DNA from: Gordonia westfalica
GTDB lineage: Bacteria > Actinomycetota > Actinomycetes > Mycobacteriales > Mycobacteriaceae
DNA length: 64,000 nucleotides
Assembly (NCBI RefSeq): GCF_900105725.1
Contig: NZ_FNLM01000036.1
Coordinates: 248,001 to 312,000 of the forward strand
Direction: 5' to 3'
Positions within the stretch are counted from its first letter, which is position 1, and every line of letters begins with the position of its first letter. A program made the position numbers and the translations under genes. The notes beneath the pieces were generated by a model. That model was given only the letters and a program-made list of their open reading frames with translations, had not been told where the DNA came from and did not search any database. Shown here piece after piece: positions 42,841 to 52,671 of this stretch.

Positions 42841-44244
42841 TCAGACCTCGCGGTCGGCCAGCTCCCCGGCGTTGCGGGTCCATGCCAGATATCCGACGCC
42901 GACGCCGGTGAACCACACGGCGCCGACGAGGAGCGCGATCCGGCCGTCCTGGTCGAAGAACAGCAGCACGAAGACGAGTGCGAGGAAGGCGAGCGCCAGC
43001 CATGTGGTGACCGGCGCGCCCGGAACGCGATAGTCGGAGGCGGGCAGTTCGCCGCGCGCGACCTTACGTCGGTAGGCCATCTGGCAGAGCAGGATCGTCG
43101 ACCAGATCACGATGATCCCGACCGTGGACACCGCGGTGATGTAGGCGAAGGCGTGCTCGGGGTCGAGAACGTTCACCACCACACCGAGGACCATGACGGC
43201 TGCGCTCAGGGTGATGCCCGCGGCCGGGACCTTGCGGCTCGACAGCTTGGTCAACTGCTTCGGGGCGTCACCGGTGTGCGCCAGCGACCGCAGCATGCGG
43301 CCGGTGGAGTAGATGCCCGAGTTGCACGACGACAGGGCGGCGGTCAGCAGGATGAAGTTGACGATGCCCGCGGCCCCGGGGATGCCGATGTAGGAGAACA
43401 CCGAGACGAACGGGCTCTGGCCCTCCTGGTAGTCCTTCCAGCTGCGCACCGACAGGATCACGAACAGGGCGCCGACGTAGAAGATGCCGATGCGGAACGG
43501 CACCGAGTTGATCGCCTTGCGCAGCGTGACGCGCGGATTCTCGGCCTCGCCCGCGGTGACGCCGACGAGCTCGACACCGACGTAGGCGAACATGACGATC
43601 TGCAGGCTGAGCAGTGCGTTGCTGAAGCCGGTGGCGAAGAACCCGCCCTCGTTCCACAGGTTCGAGACCGACGGTCCGACTTCGGGACCGAAACCGGAGA
43701 TGGGGAGCAGCACGCCGATGCCGACGACGATCATGCCGAGGATCGCGGTCACCTTGATCGTCGAGAACCAGAACTCGGCCTTGCCGAACAGCCCGACGGA
43801 GATGAGGTTGGCGGCGAACAGGATGACCAGTGCGACCAGCGCGGTCACCCAGACGGGGATCGACGGCCACCAGTAGTTGATGTACTTGCCGGCGACCGTG
43901 ATCTCGGCCATGCACGTGGTGGTCCAGACGGCCCAGTACGTCCAGCCCTGGCTGAACCCGGCGAAGCGTCCGAGGAATTCGTCGGCGTATTCGCTGATGC
44001 CACCCGAGACCGGGCGGTAGATCAGCAACTCGCCCAGCGCGCGCATGACGATGAAGATCGCGAGTCCGGCGAGGGCGTAGGCCAGGATGAGCGCCGGTCC
44101 CGCCTTCTCGATGGCACCGCCCGACCCGTAGAAGAGGCCGGTGCCGATCGCGCCGCCGATGGCGATCATCTGGACCGTGCGCGCGGTGAGTCCGCGCTCG
44201 TATCCCTCGTCGACGCCCGGTTCGGCGCCTTGCTCGATCGTCAC
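42841..44244 (-). CDS. Amino acid permease, APC superfamily (AAT type)
   Basis: A 467-residue, about 12-helix permease. The N-terminal RGLTARTVQMIAIGGAIGTGLFYGSG is the family hallmark, followed by YRPVSGGISEYADEFLGRFAGFSQGW and GVELVGVTAGEAENPRVTLRKAINSVPFRI. It resembles the AroP/CycA/AnsP branch of proton-coupled importers; the amino acid cannot be assigned. It has a single-gene layout between a strong terminator and the divergent msrB gene. The 200-bp gap 44245-44444 holds no further gene. Confidence 0.87.
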   Translation of the reverse strand: MTIEQGAEPGVDEGYERGLTARTVQMIAIGGAIGTGLFYGSGGAIEKAGPALILAYALAGLAIFIVMRALGELLIYRPVSGGISEYADEFLGRFAGFSQGWTYWAVWTTTCMAEITVAGKYINYWWPSIPVWVTALVALVILFAANLISVGLFGKAEFWFSTIKVTAILGMIVVGIGVLLPISGFGPEVGPSVSNLWNEGGFFATGFSNALLSLQIVMFAYVGVELVGVTAGEAENPRVTLRKAINSVPFRIGIFYVGALFVILSVRSWKDYQEGQSPFVSVFSYIGIPGAAGIVNFILLTAALSSCNSGIYSTGRMLRSLAHTGDAPKQLTKLSSRKVPAAGITLSAAVMVLGVVVNVLDPEHAFAYITAVSTVGIIVIWSTILLCQMAYRRKVARGELPASDYRVPGAPVTTWLALAFLALVFVLLFFDQDGRIALLVGAVWFTGVGVGYLAWTRNAGELADREV

Positions 44245-44444
44245 GTGGGGAACTCCTGACCGCCGGCGGTTCGTGGGCGGGATTCAGGGTAGACCCGCAC
44301 CGGATCGCGGGTTCACCAGCCTGAATTGTCCGAAAAGTGAAGGCGAGCAGACCGCGGGACCAAATCGCGACCCCCAGGTGTTGTGCACGATGACGCCGAA
44401 AAGCCCGGTCAGATCGACGAGCGCCGGCGTCGACAGGAGGAATC

Positions 44445-44930
44445 GTGAGCAACGAATACCGCAAGACCCCCGAGGCCTTGAACCGCCTCACCGACGCGCA
44501 GTTCCGCGTCACCCAGCGCGACGGCACCGAACGCGCCTTCGACAACGAGTACTGGGACAACCACGAGCCCGGCATCTACGTCGACGTCGTCTCCGGGCAG
44601 CCGCTGTTCTCGTCCACCGACAAGTACGACAGCGGCACCGGATGGCCTAGCTTCACCAGGCCCATCGACGCCGCCGCGGTGACCACCAAGTCCGACCGAA
44701 CCCTGTGGATGCGACGCACCGAAGTGCGTTCGTCGGGTGCCGACAGCCACCTCGGCCACGTCTTCGACGACGGGCCGCGAGACGCCGGCGGGCAGCGCTT
44801 CTGCATGAACTCGGCTGCACTGCGGTTCATCCCGGTTCGAGACCTCGACGCCGAGGGCTACGGCGAGTACGCAGCACTGTTCGGCGACACCCCGAACACC
44901 ACAACCCACACCGACGAGGAGACCGCATGA
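44445..44930 (+). CDS. msrB: Peptide-methionine (R)-S-oxide reductase
   Basis: A 161-residue MsrB that repairs methionine-R-sulfoxide. [22 protein letters not shown] and the catalytic Cys120 in [11 protein letters not shown] are present. The two CxxC zinc-binding pairs of zinc-type MsrB are absent. The GTG start follows GGAGGA. The stop overlaps the ATG of msrA, so both stereo-specific reductases are made together. Confidence 0.93.
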   Translation: MSNEYRKTPEALNRLTDAQFRVTQRDGTERAFDNEYWDNHEPGIYVDVVSGQPLFSSTDKYDSGTGWPSFTRPIDAAAVTTKSDRTLWMRRTEVRSSGADSHLGHVFDDGPRDAGGQRFCMNSAALRFIPVRDLDAEGYGEYAALFGDTPNTTTHTDEETA

Positions 44931-45475
44931 CCATCGACACCGGCCAGATCACCGTCCGCCCCGGCACCGAGACCGCGGTCCTCGCCGGCGGATGCTTCTG
45001 GGGGATGGAAGACCTGATCCGTAAGCAGCCGGGTGTCCTCGACACCCGCGTCGGCTATACGGGCGGACAAAACGACCACGCCACCTACCGCAACCATCCC
45101 GGACATGCGGAGGCCGTCGAGATCGTCTTCGACCCGGCGCAGACGACGTACCGGGACATCCTGGCGTTCTTCTTCCAGATTCACGATCCGACGACGCGGG
45201 ACCGTCAGGGCAATGATGTCGGGACGAGCTATCGTTCGGCGATCTTCCCGCTGAGCCCGGAGCAGGAGCAAGTCGCTCGGGACACGATCGCCGATGTGAA
45301 CGCATCGGGACTGTGGCCGGGCGGGGCCGTCACGACCATCGAACCCGCGGGTCCGTTCTGGGAGGCCGAACCCGAGCACCAGGACTACCTGCTCAACTAC
45401 CCGAACGGGTACACCTGCCACTTCCCGCGGGCCGGTTGGGTGCTCCCGAAGCGGGGTGCGTCGACCTCGTCGTGA
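44927..45475 (+). CDS. msrA: Peptide-methionine (S)-S-oxide reductase
   Basis: A 182-residue MsrA with the catalytic Cys23 in GGCFWGMED, the GYTGG loop, [13 protein letters not shown], and [20 protein letters not shown]. It reduces methionine-S-sulfoxide. It is translationally coupled to msrB (ATGA). Confidence 0.93.
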   Translation: MTIDTGQITVRPGTETAVLAGGCFWGMEDLIRKQPGVLDTRVGYTGGQNDHATYRNHPGHAEAVEIVFDPAQTTYRDILAFFFQIHDPTTRDRQGNDVGTSYRSAIFPLSPEQEQVARDTIADVNASGLWPGGAVTTIEPAGPFWEAEPEHQDYLLNYPNGYTCHFPRAGWVLPKRGASTSS

Positions 45476-45572
45476 CCGGCCGGGGCCGGTCGGAACCCGC
45501 CGGTCCATAGAGGTAACTTGGGTATACAGGTGACGCTCGGTGACGCTGGGTTGACCTCGAGTGAGAACCTGA

Positions 45573-45914
45573 ACGCCAAGTGTCGGTTCGGGCATCTGCA
45601 AGACCTTCGGCGACTGGGTCGACGTCCAATACCGCGACGAGGACGGCCGCCTGGTCACCGAATACGTCACCCCCGAGGGCTACCGCATCCGCGGCGACGC
45701 CGAAACCCTGGAAGACCTGTTCCCGAACCTGCGTCGCATCCGATTCGAACAACCCGCCCAGGCCCCACCGACACCGCGAGTCATCACCGGTGACGACACC
45801 CCGCCACCGACCAACCGAACCGCCGCGAAACACGCCCGGCGGCGAGCCGAACGTGCCCGCAACCAGCGCGAACGCGAACTACGCGAGCAGACCGACGGAC
45901 CCGCGCCGTTCTGA
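45573..45914 (+). CDS. Hypothetical protein without a clear start (possible truncated gene)
   Basis: A well-conserved-looking frame of about 113 codons runs from just after a TGA at 45570 to TGA 45912-45914: CKTFGDWVDVQYRDEDGRL, then VTPEGYRIRGDAETLEDLFP and NLRRIRFEQP, a proline-rich linker, and a very basic tail KHARRRAERARNQRERELRE. Codon choice (C/G-ending) supports coding. There is no ATG, GTG or TTG in the open part, so either the 5' end is lost or a frameshift lies near 45570-45600. Function unknown. The rest of 45476-45960 shows nothing else. Confidence 0.5.
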   Translation, partial: TPSVGSGICKTFGDWVDVQYRDEDGRLVTEYVTPEGYRIRGDAETLEDLFPNLRRIRFEQPAQAPPTPRVITGDDTPPPTNRTAAKHARRRAERARNQRERELREQTDGPAPF

Positions 45915-45960
45915 ACATGCCACAATCGAGAGCACCTGTTGGTACGTCTCGAGGAGCGCC

Positions 45961-46923
45961 ATGTCCGATCCCGGGAGCGCGAAAGTACTCGTGGTGGGCG
46001 CGGTGAACGTCGACCTCGTCGTGAGTGCCGATCGGCTTCCGCAGCCTGGCGAGACCGTCGTCGGGCCGGACGTGGCCAGTCACGGAGGTGGCAAGGGGGC
46101 GAACGCCGCTGTCGCGGCGGCACGCGCCGGGGCGGCTGTCCGATACTGCGGTGCGGTCGGTGACGACGAGATGGGAGCGGCAGCTCTCGCGGAGCTTTCG
46201 GACGAAGGCGTCGATATCGCGGAGGTCGCTCGGGTCGCCGGAGTCTCCACCGGTGCGGCGCTGATCGTGGTGGATCCGTCCGGCGAGAATCAGATCGCGG
46301 TGGGATCGGGCGCGAATGCGCGCGTCGACCCGGACCGTGTGCGCGTTGCTGTCTCCCGCGCGGCGGACTGGGGCGCCGGCTGCGTGCTCATCAGCACGGA
46401 GATAACCCCTCGTGCAGTTGTAGCAGCGGTGAAAGCTGCTGCAGATAAACGCATCCCGTGTGTCGTGAATCCGGCCCCGGTCCTCGACGAGCTCGTCGAG
46501 GTGCTCTCGATCCCGGACATCCTCACCCCGAACTCCTCGGAACTGCGCGACCTGTACGCGCGGACTCCGTCGGCAGGTGCCGACCACGGCAGCCTGACCG
46601 AGACCGAGATGGCGATTGCACTTGCCGAGGGTCTCGAAGTGACCGTCATCGTCACGCTCGGCGCCGATGGAGTACTGGTCGTCGACCCGGCCGGGGGCGC
46701 GACGAGTGTGCCGGCCGGCCCGGTCGAGACGGTGGTCGACACGACCGGCGCCGGCGACACCTTCAACGGCGTGCTCGCGGCCTCGTTGGCCGCGGGAGAT
46801 GACCTCGTCGTGGCCGCCAGGCGCGGTGTGTCGGCGGCCTCGATGTCGGTCGGTCACATCGGGGCTCGGACCGGGATGCCGACCGCAGAAGCGATCGAGC
46901 GTGCCGCGCTGTTGGAAACCTAG
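45961..46923 (+). CDS. rbsK: Ribokinase (PfkB family)
   Basis: A 320-residue PfkB sugar kinase: VVGAVNVDLVVSADRLPQPGETV, the substrate loop GGGKGANAAVAAARAGA, NPAPVLDELVEVLSIPDILTPNSSE, and the ATP/anion-hole signature DTTGAGDTFNGVLAASLA with the catalytic Asp. This is ribokinase-like (D-ribose to ribose-5-phosphate), though another pentose or nucleoside is possible since no ribose transporter is adjacent. ATG 45961 is preceded by GAGGAG. It overlaps the convergent flavin-reductase-like gene by 4 bp. Confidence 0.85.
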   Translation: MSDPGSAKVLVVGAVNVDLVVSADRLPQPGETVVGPDVASHGGGKGANAAVAAARAGAAVRYCGAVGDDEMGAAALAELSDEGVDIAEVARVAGVSTGAALIVVDPSGENQIAVGSGANARVDPDRVRVAVSRAADWGAGCVLISTEITPRAVVAAVKAAADKRIPCVVNPAPVLDELVEVLSIPDILTPNSSELRDLYARTPSAGADHGSLTETEMAIALAEGLEVTVIVTLGADGVLVVDPAGGATSVPAGPVETVVDTTGAGDTFNGVLAASLAAGDDLVVAARRGVSAASMSVGHIGARTGMPTAEAIERAALLET

Positions 46924-47552
46924 CGCGTCGCCGGCTTCGGCCGCTCCATGTAGCGATGGTGGTCGTCGCTGGGGAGGAAGTAGTCTCCCCGGCCGCCGGC
47001 GCGCAGCAGCGCCTGGGCGCGGGCGGTGTCGTAGGTCAGGTCGTCGCCGAGGAGTTCCGGTGAGATGTGCACCTTGACGACCTCCCCGAGGACCATCCAG
47101 GTGTCGACGGACTCTCCTGCGGCGGAACGTAGTTGGAAGACCTCGGTGACCAGGCACTCGAAGTTGACCGGGCTCTGGGCGACCCGGGGCGGTCGTACGA
47201 CGTCGGAGTCGAGTGCCGTGAGGCCGGCGTGGTCGAACTCGTCGGCATCCGCCGGGATCGCAGCCGAGGTGGCGTTCATCTTCTCGCCGAGTGCGTCGGT
47301 CGCGAGATTCCACACGAACTCGCCGGTCGACTTCGCGTTGGCGACAGTGTCCTTCCAGCCGATGCTGGCGAAGCCGATGATCGGCGGGGAGTAGTTGAAG
47401 AGATTGAAGAAGCTGTAGGGCGCGAGGTTTCGCACCCCGGCGTCGGACACCGTGGAGATCCAGCCGATCGGACGCGGCGCGATGATCGCGTTGAGGGGAT
47501 CGTGCGAGAGTCGGTGCCCCTCGGTCGGCGCGTAGGAGTGGTACTCGGTCAT
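46920..47552 (-). CDS. Flavin reductase-like (FMN-binding split barrel) protein
   Basis: A 210-residue split-barrel protein of the flavin-reductase-like group: DPLNAIIAPRPIGWISTVSDAGVRNLAPYSFFNLFNYSPPIIGFAS, DTVANAKSTGEFVWNLAT, and FECLVTEVFQLR. These bind FMN, and some reduce it for partner monooxygenases. It is a single minus-strand gene between convergent rbsK and the divergent phosphatase at 47620. ATG 47552 fits the family's usual N-terminus; a longer frame upstream is antisense to the phosphatase. Confidence 0.83.
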   Translation of the reverse strand: MTEYHSYAPTEGHRLSHDPLNAIIAPRPIGWISTVSDAGVRNLAPYSFFNLFNYSPPIIGFASIGWKDTVANAKSTGEFVWNLATDALGEKMNATSAAIPADADEFDHAGLTALDSDVVRPPRVAQSPVNFECLVTEVFQLRSAAGESVDTWMVLGEVVKVHISPELLGDDLTYDTARAQALLRAGGRGDYFLPSDDHHRYMERPKPATR

Positions 47553-47619
47553 CGCTTCACCGTACGGGAGCGGGGTACGGTGAAGCGGACCTGATCCGGG
47601 CGAGACGATAGGGGCCGGA

Positions 47620-48351
47620 GTGACCTTCTCCACTGCTGATGAGCGCGATACCGATCGGGTCTTGCGTTCGTTCGCGAACATCCGCGATCTCGGTGGGCTG
47701 CCGCTCGTCTCCGGTGGTACGACCTCGCCCGGGGTGCTGATCCGCAGCGACGCCCCGTACGCGGACGACGACGACCCCGTCGGGGTGCCGTGGCCGCCGT
47801 CGACCGTGGTGGATCTGCGCGACCCGTCCGAACGCGGTGCCTTGAGGCTGACCTGGCCGGCCGAGGTGCGGCTGGTCAACCGCCAGGTGTCGTCGGGCGC
47901 CCGGATCGACCGCCTCGCCGACACCGCGCTGTCGGACATCTACACCGCGATGTTGCAGACCGGCGGAGATCGGCTGACGGCGGCTCTCAACGCATTCGAC
48001 GCGACCGGTCCGACCCTCGTGCACTGCGCGGCCGGGAAGGACCGCACCGGCGTGATCGTCGCGATCGCCGCACTGCTCGCGGGGGTCGACGAAGCCGCGG
48101 TCGTGGCCGATTATCGGCGGACCGAGGAGAACATCGCCGGAGTGCTGGCTCGCCTGAAGCAGCGCGATCGGGTTCCGAAGGGAATTTCGCTCGATGCGCC
48201 GATCCTGCGTACGCCGCGGGAAGCGATCGACCTCGTCATCGACGCCCTGACCGGTCACCGGGGCGGACCGTGGGGCTGGTTCGAGGCACATGGCGGCGAC
48301 GTCGAGCATTTCGAGGGCTGGGTGGCGCGGTTCGCGCCCCGCGCTGGATGA
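47620..48351 (+). CDS. Tyrosine phosphatase, PtpB/DSP-like
   Basis: A 243-residue Tyr_phosphatase3-type enzyme: NIRDLGGLPL at the start, TVVDLRDPSERG, and the P-loop HCAAGKDRTGVI with the catalytic Cys136, whose extra Lys-Asp is typical of the mycobacterial PtpB branch. It dephosphorylates phosphotyrosine or phosphoinositides. The GTG start at 47620 is 67 bp from the divergent split-barrel gene. No signal peptide is seen. Confidence 0.85.
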   Translation: MTFSTADERDTDRVLRSFANIRDLGGLPLVSGGTTSPGVLIRSDAPYADDDDPVGVPWPPSTVVDLRDPSERGALRLTWPAEVRLVNRQVSSGARIDRLADTALSDIYTAMLQTGGDRLTAALNAFDATGPTLVHCAAGKDRTGVIVAIAALLAGVDEAAVVADYRRTEENIAGVLARLKQRDRVPKGISLDAPILRTPREAIDLVIDALTGHRGGPWGWFEAHGGDVEHFEGWVARFAPRAG

Positions 48352-48533
48352 CACCGCACCGAATGAGACGATCCGCAGTCGGCCCGCCAGGCGTCGAGGG
48401 GGTTTGGCGCCCGGCGGGCCTCTCGGAGAAATGTCGGGGTGGTGCATTCCTCCGCGACGCGTATGCCCCACGACGCCCGGCGTCAAACACCCGGAACCAA
48501 CTGAGTACCCGCACGAACCGAACAGAGGTCTAC

Positions 48534-48845
48534 ATGCCTGGTCACGAGCCGAATTCACCGTTCGCCGACGAGGTGGTCGCCGGCGTTCTGGCCCACATGA
48601 ACGGCGACCACGCCGACGATTCGCTGGTCATCTGCAAGGCGCTGGGAGATCGCCCGGACGCGACCGCGGCCGTGATGACCGGATTCGACGACCGGGTGGC
48701 GATCTTCGACGTCACGGTCCCGGAGGGCGTCGTCGAGATGCGATTCGACTGGGACCGCCCCATCAAGGACCGGACCGACGTGCGGATGGCAGTCGTGGCC
48801 ATGTTCCGGGACGCCCAGGCCCGCCTCGGCATCACCCCGGCCTAG
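48534..48845 (+). CDS. DUF2470 protein (HugZ C-terminal-like)
   Basis: A 103-residue protein with VVAGVLAHMNGDHADDSLVICKAL, the HMNxDH signature of DUF2470 domains that occur at the end of HugZ-type haem-associated proteins, followed by RFDWDRPIKDRTDVRMAVVAMFRDA. It is present here as a stand-alone domain; a role in haem or iron handling is only by family. In the 182-bp gap before it, the inverted repeat GGCCCGCC (48381) - GGCGGGCC (48413) may be a weak terminator for the phosphatase gene. Confidence 0.78.
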   Translation: MPGHEPNSPFADEVVAGVLAHMNGDHADDSLVICKALGDRPDATAAVMTGFDDRVAIFDVTVPEGVVEMRFDWDRPIKDRTDVRMAVVAMFRDAQARLGITPA

Positions 48846-48870
48846 TCGCACCGGAGGACTCAGGCGGCGG

Positions 48871-50108
48871 TCACACCCGCTCGAAGATCGCGGTCAGTCC
48901 CTGGCCGCCACCGATACACATGGTCTCGAGTCCGAAACGAGCTTCGCGACGGTCCAGCTCACGCAGCAGCGTCGTCAGGATCCGCACGCCGGTCGCGCCG
49001 ACCGGATGGCCCAGCGAGATGCCCGATCCGTTGACGTTGGTGCGATCGAAGTCGGCGTCGGAGAACTTCCACTCACGGGTGACCGCCAGGGCCTGAGCCG
49101 CGAATGCCTCGTTGAGCTCGATGAGGTCGATGTCGGAGAGTTCGAGGCCCGCACGGATGAGTGCCTTGGCGGTGGAGGGGACGGGCCCGATGCCCATCAC
49201 CTCGGGCCCCACCCCGGCGACCGCCCAGGTGACCAGACGGGCGAGCGGTGTGAGTCCGAGGCGTTCGGCGTTCGCCCTGGTGGTCACCAGGCATGCTGCG
49301 GCACCGTCGTTCTGGCCGCTCGCATTGCCCGCGGTGACGGTGGCGTCCGGATCGGACCTGCCCATGATCGGGCGCAGCCTGGCCAGCGACTCCAGCGTGG
49401 TGTCGGCGCGGGGGTGTTCGTCGCGGTCGACGACCTTGTCGTCGCCCTTGCGCTGCGGAACCGACACCGGCACTATCTCTTCCGCGAACCTGCCGCTGTC
49501 GATGGCGGCCACGGCACGTCGATGCGATTCGACGGCCAGTTCGTCCTGCTCCTGCCGCGGGATCGAGTACTCGCGCCGAAGGTTCTCCGCGGTCTCGAGC
49601 ATCCCGCCGGGGACCGGATGGTTCTTCCCCCGGCGGTGACGCGGCCGCGGGCCAGCCGATCGTGCAGCGCCGCAGGCGCACCCTTGGCACCCCACCGCAT
49701 CGACTCGGTGTAATACTCTGCGCGACTCATGGATTCGACGCCGCCGGCGATGACCAGGTCGGCCACCCCGGTCTGGACGCGCATCGCGGCGTCGAGAACC
49801 GCCTGCAGGCCGGAGCCGCACCGCCGGTCGAGCTGTGAGCCCGGCACGGTGACGGGAAGCCCCGCGTCGAGTGCGGCGACGCGGCCGATGGCCGGCGCCT
49901 CGCCGTTCGGATAGCACTGGCCGAAGACGACGTCGTCGATGCGCTCGGGATCGATCGCGGTGCGTCGCACCAGCTCCGAGATCACCGTCGCGGCCAGGTC
50001 GGTGGCCGGGACGTCGACGAACGATCCTCCGTAGCGACCCACCGGAGTGCGGAGTGGCTCGCAGATCACGACGTCGTCGGCTGCCGGTGGTGTGGTGTTG
50101 ACGGTCAT
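48871..50108 (-). pseudogene. Thiolase broken by one frameshift
   Basis: The minus strand encodes a complete thiolase in two frames. The first, from 50108, gives LRTPVGRYGGSFVDVPATDL, SQLDRRCGSGLQAVLDAAM (nucleophile Cys), GGVESMSRAEYYTES and ARGRVTAGG. The second gives [48 protein letters not shown] and ETMCIGGGQG. They join if one base is added to the C5 run at 49627-49631 (G5 on the coding strand). All active-site residues are intact, so a sequencing error is quite possible. Its ATG overlaps the stop of the ligase gene, and it ends the operon that begins at 54592. Confidence 0.8.
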
Positions 50109-51802
50109 TCGGGTGTTCCTTTGCGGTAGTCCACTTCCTGGCCGGACCAGCGTTGCGCCCAGTCACGCAACTCGACGGCCCGGATCTTGGTTCCGTTGCC
50201 GCCGACCGTGGTCGGCATCTCCTCGATCACGTGCACCGCTGCGGGAACCTTGAACGCGGCCAGGCGGTCCCGGCACCAGTTCTTCAATGCCGAAGCGTCG
50301 AGGTCGGAGTCGGCGTCGACCGGCACGACGAAGGCGACGGCCTCGGTGTATCCACCCGAACCAGTGATCCCCACGACCTTCGCGGTCTGCACGTTCTGGT
50401 GTTCGGCGAGACGATGTTCGATCTCGGCGGGGTCGACGAGAAAACCGCGCAGGCGCAACACATCTCCCATGCGGCACACGTAGCGGAAGCCGCCGGTGTC
50501 GAGTGCGCGCGCGAGATCGCCGCTTCGGAACCAGCCGTCAGCGGTGAACGCGCGCGCGGCGGCGTCCGGGTTCCCGAGATATGCGTCGACGACGTTGGGG
50601 CCGCGGAACTGCAGTTCACCCTCCTCGTCGGTGCCGAGGATGCGGTCGTCGAACGGGTCGGCGACCCGTACGTCGATGGCCGATTCGACCGGACGGCCAC
50701 CGCCGTTCCAGCGCACCGATTCCGGGTCGTCGGATGACCAGAGGAGGGCGAGCGCGAAGACCTCCGACGAGCCGAAGACGCCGGTCGTCTGGGCCCCGGC
50801 CTCGTCGCTTGCCCATCGGGCGATGTCGTGGGATCGGCCGAGGAAGTCCGCGATACCGAGCCAGCGCAACGATCTCAGATCGGTTCGTCGCCCCTCGTGC
50901 CAGGTGTCGTACAGGCGCCCGAACAGGTCGTCACCGCCGACGATGTGGGTGACGCGCTGCGACTCGACCCGGTCGAGGGTGGCCGCGGCGTCGAAGACGG
51001 GCTCCATCAGGATGGCGGCGCCACCCGCGAGGCCGGCCATGGCCGTGCTGAATCCGAAGACCCCCGACACGGGGAGGACGCCGAGGATGACGTCACCTTC
51101 GCGGACGCCCATGATGGCGGCGTCGGCCTGCGCATGCCGGACGACCGCCGAATCCCGGTGTGCGGCCAGTTTCGGTGTGCCGGTGGAGCCCGACGTGGTG
51201 AACGCGACCGCGAGTTCGCCGGTGTCCGTGGCCCGGACGCCGGCGGGTGTCCACGCCGCCGTCGACGGCGTCTCGGGTGCGTGAACACCGGTGGTGTCGC
51301 CGCTTCCGGCGATCCAGGCGCCTGCGCCGAGATCGAAATCGGCCGGGGTGGCTTGTGTGTTCGACGGTCCGGGAACGACCGCGATCGCCGGGACGGGATC
51401 GGCAACCGCAATGGCATCGCGCAGCGTGCCGAAGATGTCGAGTCCGTGGAATTGTGCGGGGACGGCGACCACCGCCGGTCGCGCCGAGGTCAGGATGTGG
51501 GCGACCTCTCCGACGTTGTACCGGGTGTTCACCCCGATGACGTGCGCACCGAGGGCCGACGCGGCGAACTGCCAGACGAGTGCGTCGGACCAGTTGGGCA
51601 GATACACCGCCAGGGACTGACCCCGGCGGACACCGATGTCCGACAGCTCTTCTCGCAGTTGGTCGACCCGTCGCGCGAGCTCGGATCGCGTCCGGGCCAT
51701 GACCTCGCCGGCGGCGACATCCATCGCGATGGGGCTGTCCGGGGACCGGCGGACGAGATCGGCGAGCATCCCGGCGAGGGTGGGATGGGTGGTGACGGTC
51801 AT
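50105..51802 (-). CDS. Acyl-CoA ligase
   Basis: A 565-residue ANL enzyme: phosphate loop FTTSGSTGTPKLAAHRDSAV, TGVFGSSEVFALAL, WFRSGDLARALDTGGFRYVCRMGDVLRLRGFLVDPAEIE as the hinge region, and GGNGTKIRAVELR with the catalytic lysine (GTK in place of the more common TGK). It activates an unknown acid for the operon's dehydrogenase and thiolase. Start and stop overlap its neighbours by 4 nt on both sides. Confidence 0.85.
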   Translation of the reverse strand: MTVTTHPTLAGMLADLVRRSPDSPIAMDVAAGEVMARTRSELARRVDQLREELSDIGVRRGQSLAVYLPNWSDALVWQFAASALGAHVIGVNTRYNVGEVAHILTSARPAVVAVPAQFHGLDIFGTLRDAIAVADPVPAIAVVPGPSNTQATPADFDLGAGAWIAGSGDTTGVHAPETPSTAAWTPAGVRATDTGELAVAFTTSGSTGTPKLAAHRDSAVVRHAQADAAIMGVREGDVILGVLPVSGVFGFSTAMAGLAGGAAILMEPVFDAAATLDRVESQRVTHIVGGDDLFGRLYDTWHEGRRTDLRSLRWLGIADFLGRSHDIARWASDEAGAQTTGVFGSSEVFALALLWSSDDPESVRWNGGGRPVESAIDVRVADPFDDRILGTDEEGELQFRGPNVVDAYLGNPDAAARAFTADGWFRSGDLARALDTGGFRYVCRMGDVLRLRGFLVDPAEIEHRLAEHQNVQTAKVVGITGSGGYTEAVAFVVPVDADSDLDASALKNWCRDRLAAFKVPAAVHVIEEMPTTVGGNGTKIRAVELRDWAQRWSGQEVDYRKGTPE

Positions 51803-52671
51803 GACACGACCTCCGGGGTGCGGGTGCCGGCCGGCAGGGATCGCAGCCAGGCGTCGGCGCGTGACCCGAAGTCGGGGAGCTCCTCCATCGGGTAGTGGCC
51901 GTACCCGGCCAGCTCGGTGAACTGCGCACGCGGACCGTCGAGTTCGTTGATCTCGTCGGCGGCGCGACGGACGGCGTCGACGCTGATCCACGGGTCGTCG
52001 GCGCCGCAGATCAGATGCAGCCCACAGGTGAGGTCGGTGAGCCGGTCGCGGACGTCGTGGCTGCCCCAGCCGATGAGGTCCGACGACGAGATCTCCGGGT
52101 CCTCGCGTTTGTGCATGAGGCCGATGAGATGTGCCTGCGCGGCCGGGACCGAGCGTCCGACCGAGGCCAGGCTGCCGAGGTACGTGCGGTCGGCGCGGGC
52201 CGGTCCGGCGACATCTTCGAGTTCGCGTCGCAGACCGGCGATCTTGACCCGCCCCGGTCCGGTCTCGGCGGCCATCGCGACGGCCCCGGCGAGGGGGTAC
52301 TCGGGCCGCGTCGCCAGCTCGAGCGTGAGCTTGCCGCCGATGGAACACCCGATGACGTAGGGCTTCTCGATGTCCAGGAGCCGTAGAACGGCCGTCAGCC
52401 AGTCGGCGTAGTCGACGAGGCTGGTGATCGGCCCGGTCGAGCAGGGTTCGGAACGGCCGTGACCCGGCAGGTCCGGGACGATGACCCGGTAGCCGCGGTC
52501 GGCGATGCCCTGTGCGGCACGGCGCCATTGGACGCCGCTCTGACCTGCGGTGTGGATGCACAGCACCGTCGGGATGTCGACGATGCGTTGCCCCGGCGTG
52601 GTTGGGTCTGGGGTGACGATCTCGACGAACGCCAGGGCGCCCTGGATCTCGAGGTAACGTGCCTCGATCAT
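51799..52671 (-). CDS. Alpha/beta hydrolase (MhpC-like)
   Basis: A 290-residue hydrolase: VLCIHTAGQSGVQWRRAA (oxyanion region), PDLPGHGRSEP, the nucleophile elbow VIGCSIGGKL, the acid in LICGADDPWIS and the histidine in GYGHYPMEELPDF. This is the pattern of C-C bond and ester hydrolases. Within an acyl-CoA operon it may open a lactone or ester or cleave a ring-fission product. It is coupled to both flanking genes by ATGA overlaps. Confidence 0.83.
   Translation of the reverse strand: MIEARYLEIQGALAFVEIVTPDPTTPGQRIVDIPTVLCIHTAGQSGVQWRRAAQGIADRGYRVIVPDLPGHGRSEPCSTGPITSLVDYADWLTAVLRLLDIEKPYVIGCSIGGKLTLELATRPEYPLAGAVAMAAETGPGRVKIAGLRRELEDVAGPARADRTYLGSLASVGRSVPAAQAHLIGLMHKREDPEISSSDLIGWGSHDVRDRLTDLTCGLHLICGADDPWISVDAVRRAADEINELDGPRAQFTELAGYGHYPMEELPDFGSRADAWLRSLPAGTRTPEVVS

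Noticed and set aside
43153..44259. 368-codon plus-strand frame opposite the amino acid permease
   Set aside because: Composition dominated by Asp, Gly, Arg and His as expected for the antisense of a membrane protein gene; no motifs.
45784..47313. 509-codon minus-strand frame opposite ribokinase
   Set aside because: The plus strand carries the PfkB motifs; the minus product is arginine-rich without motifs.
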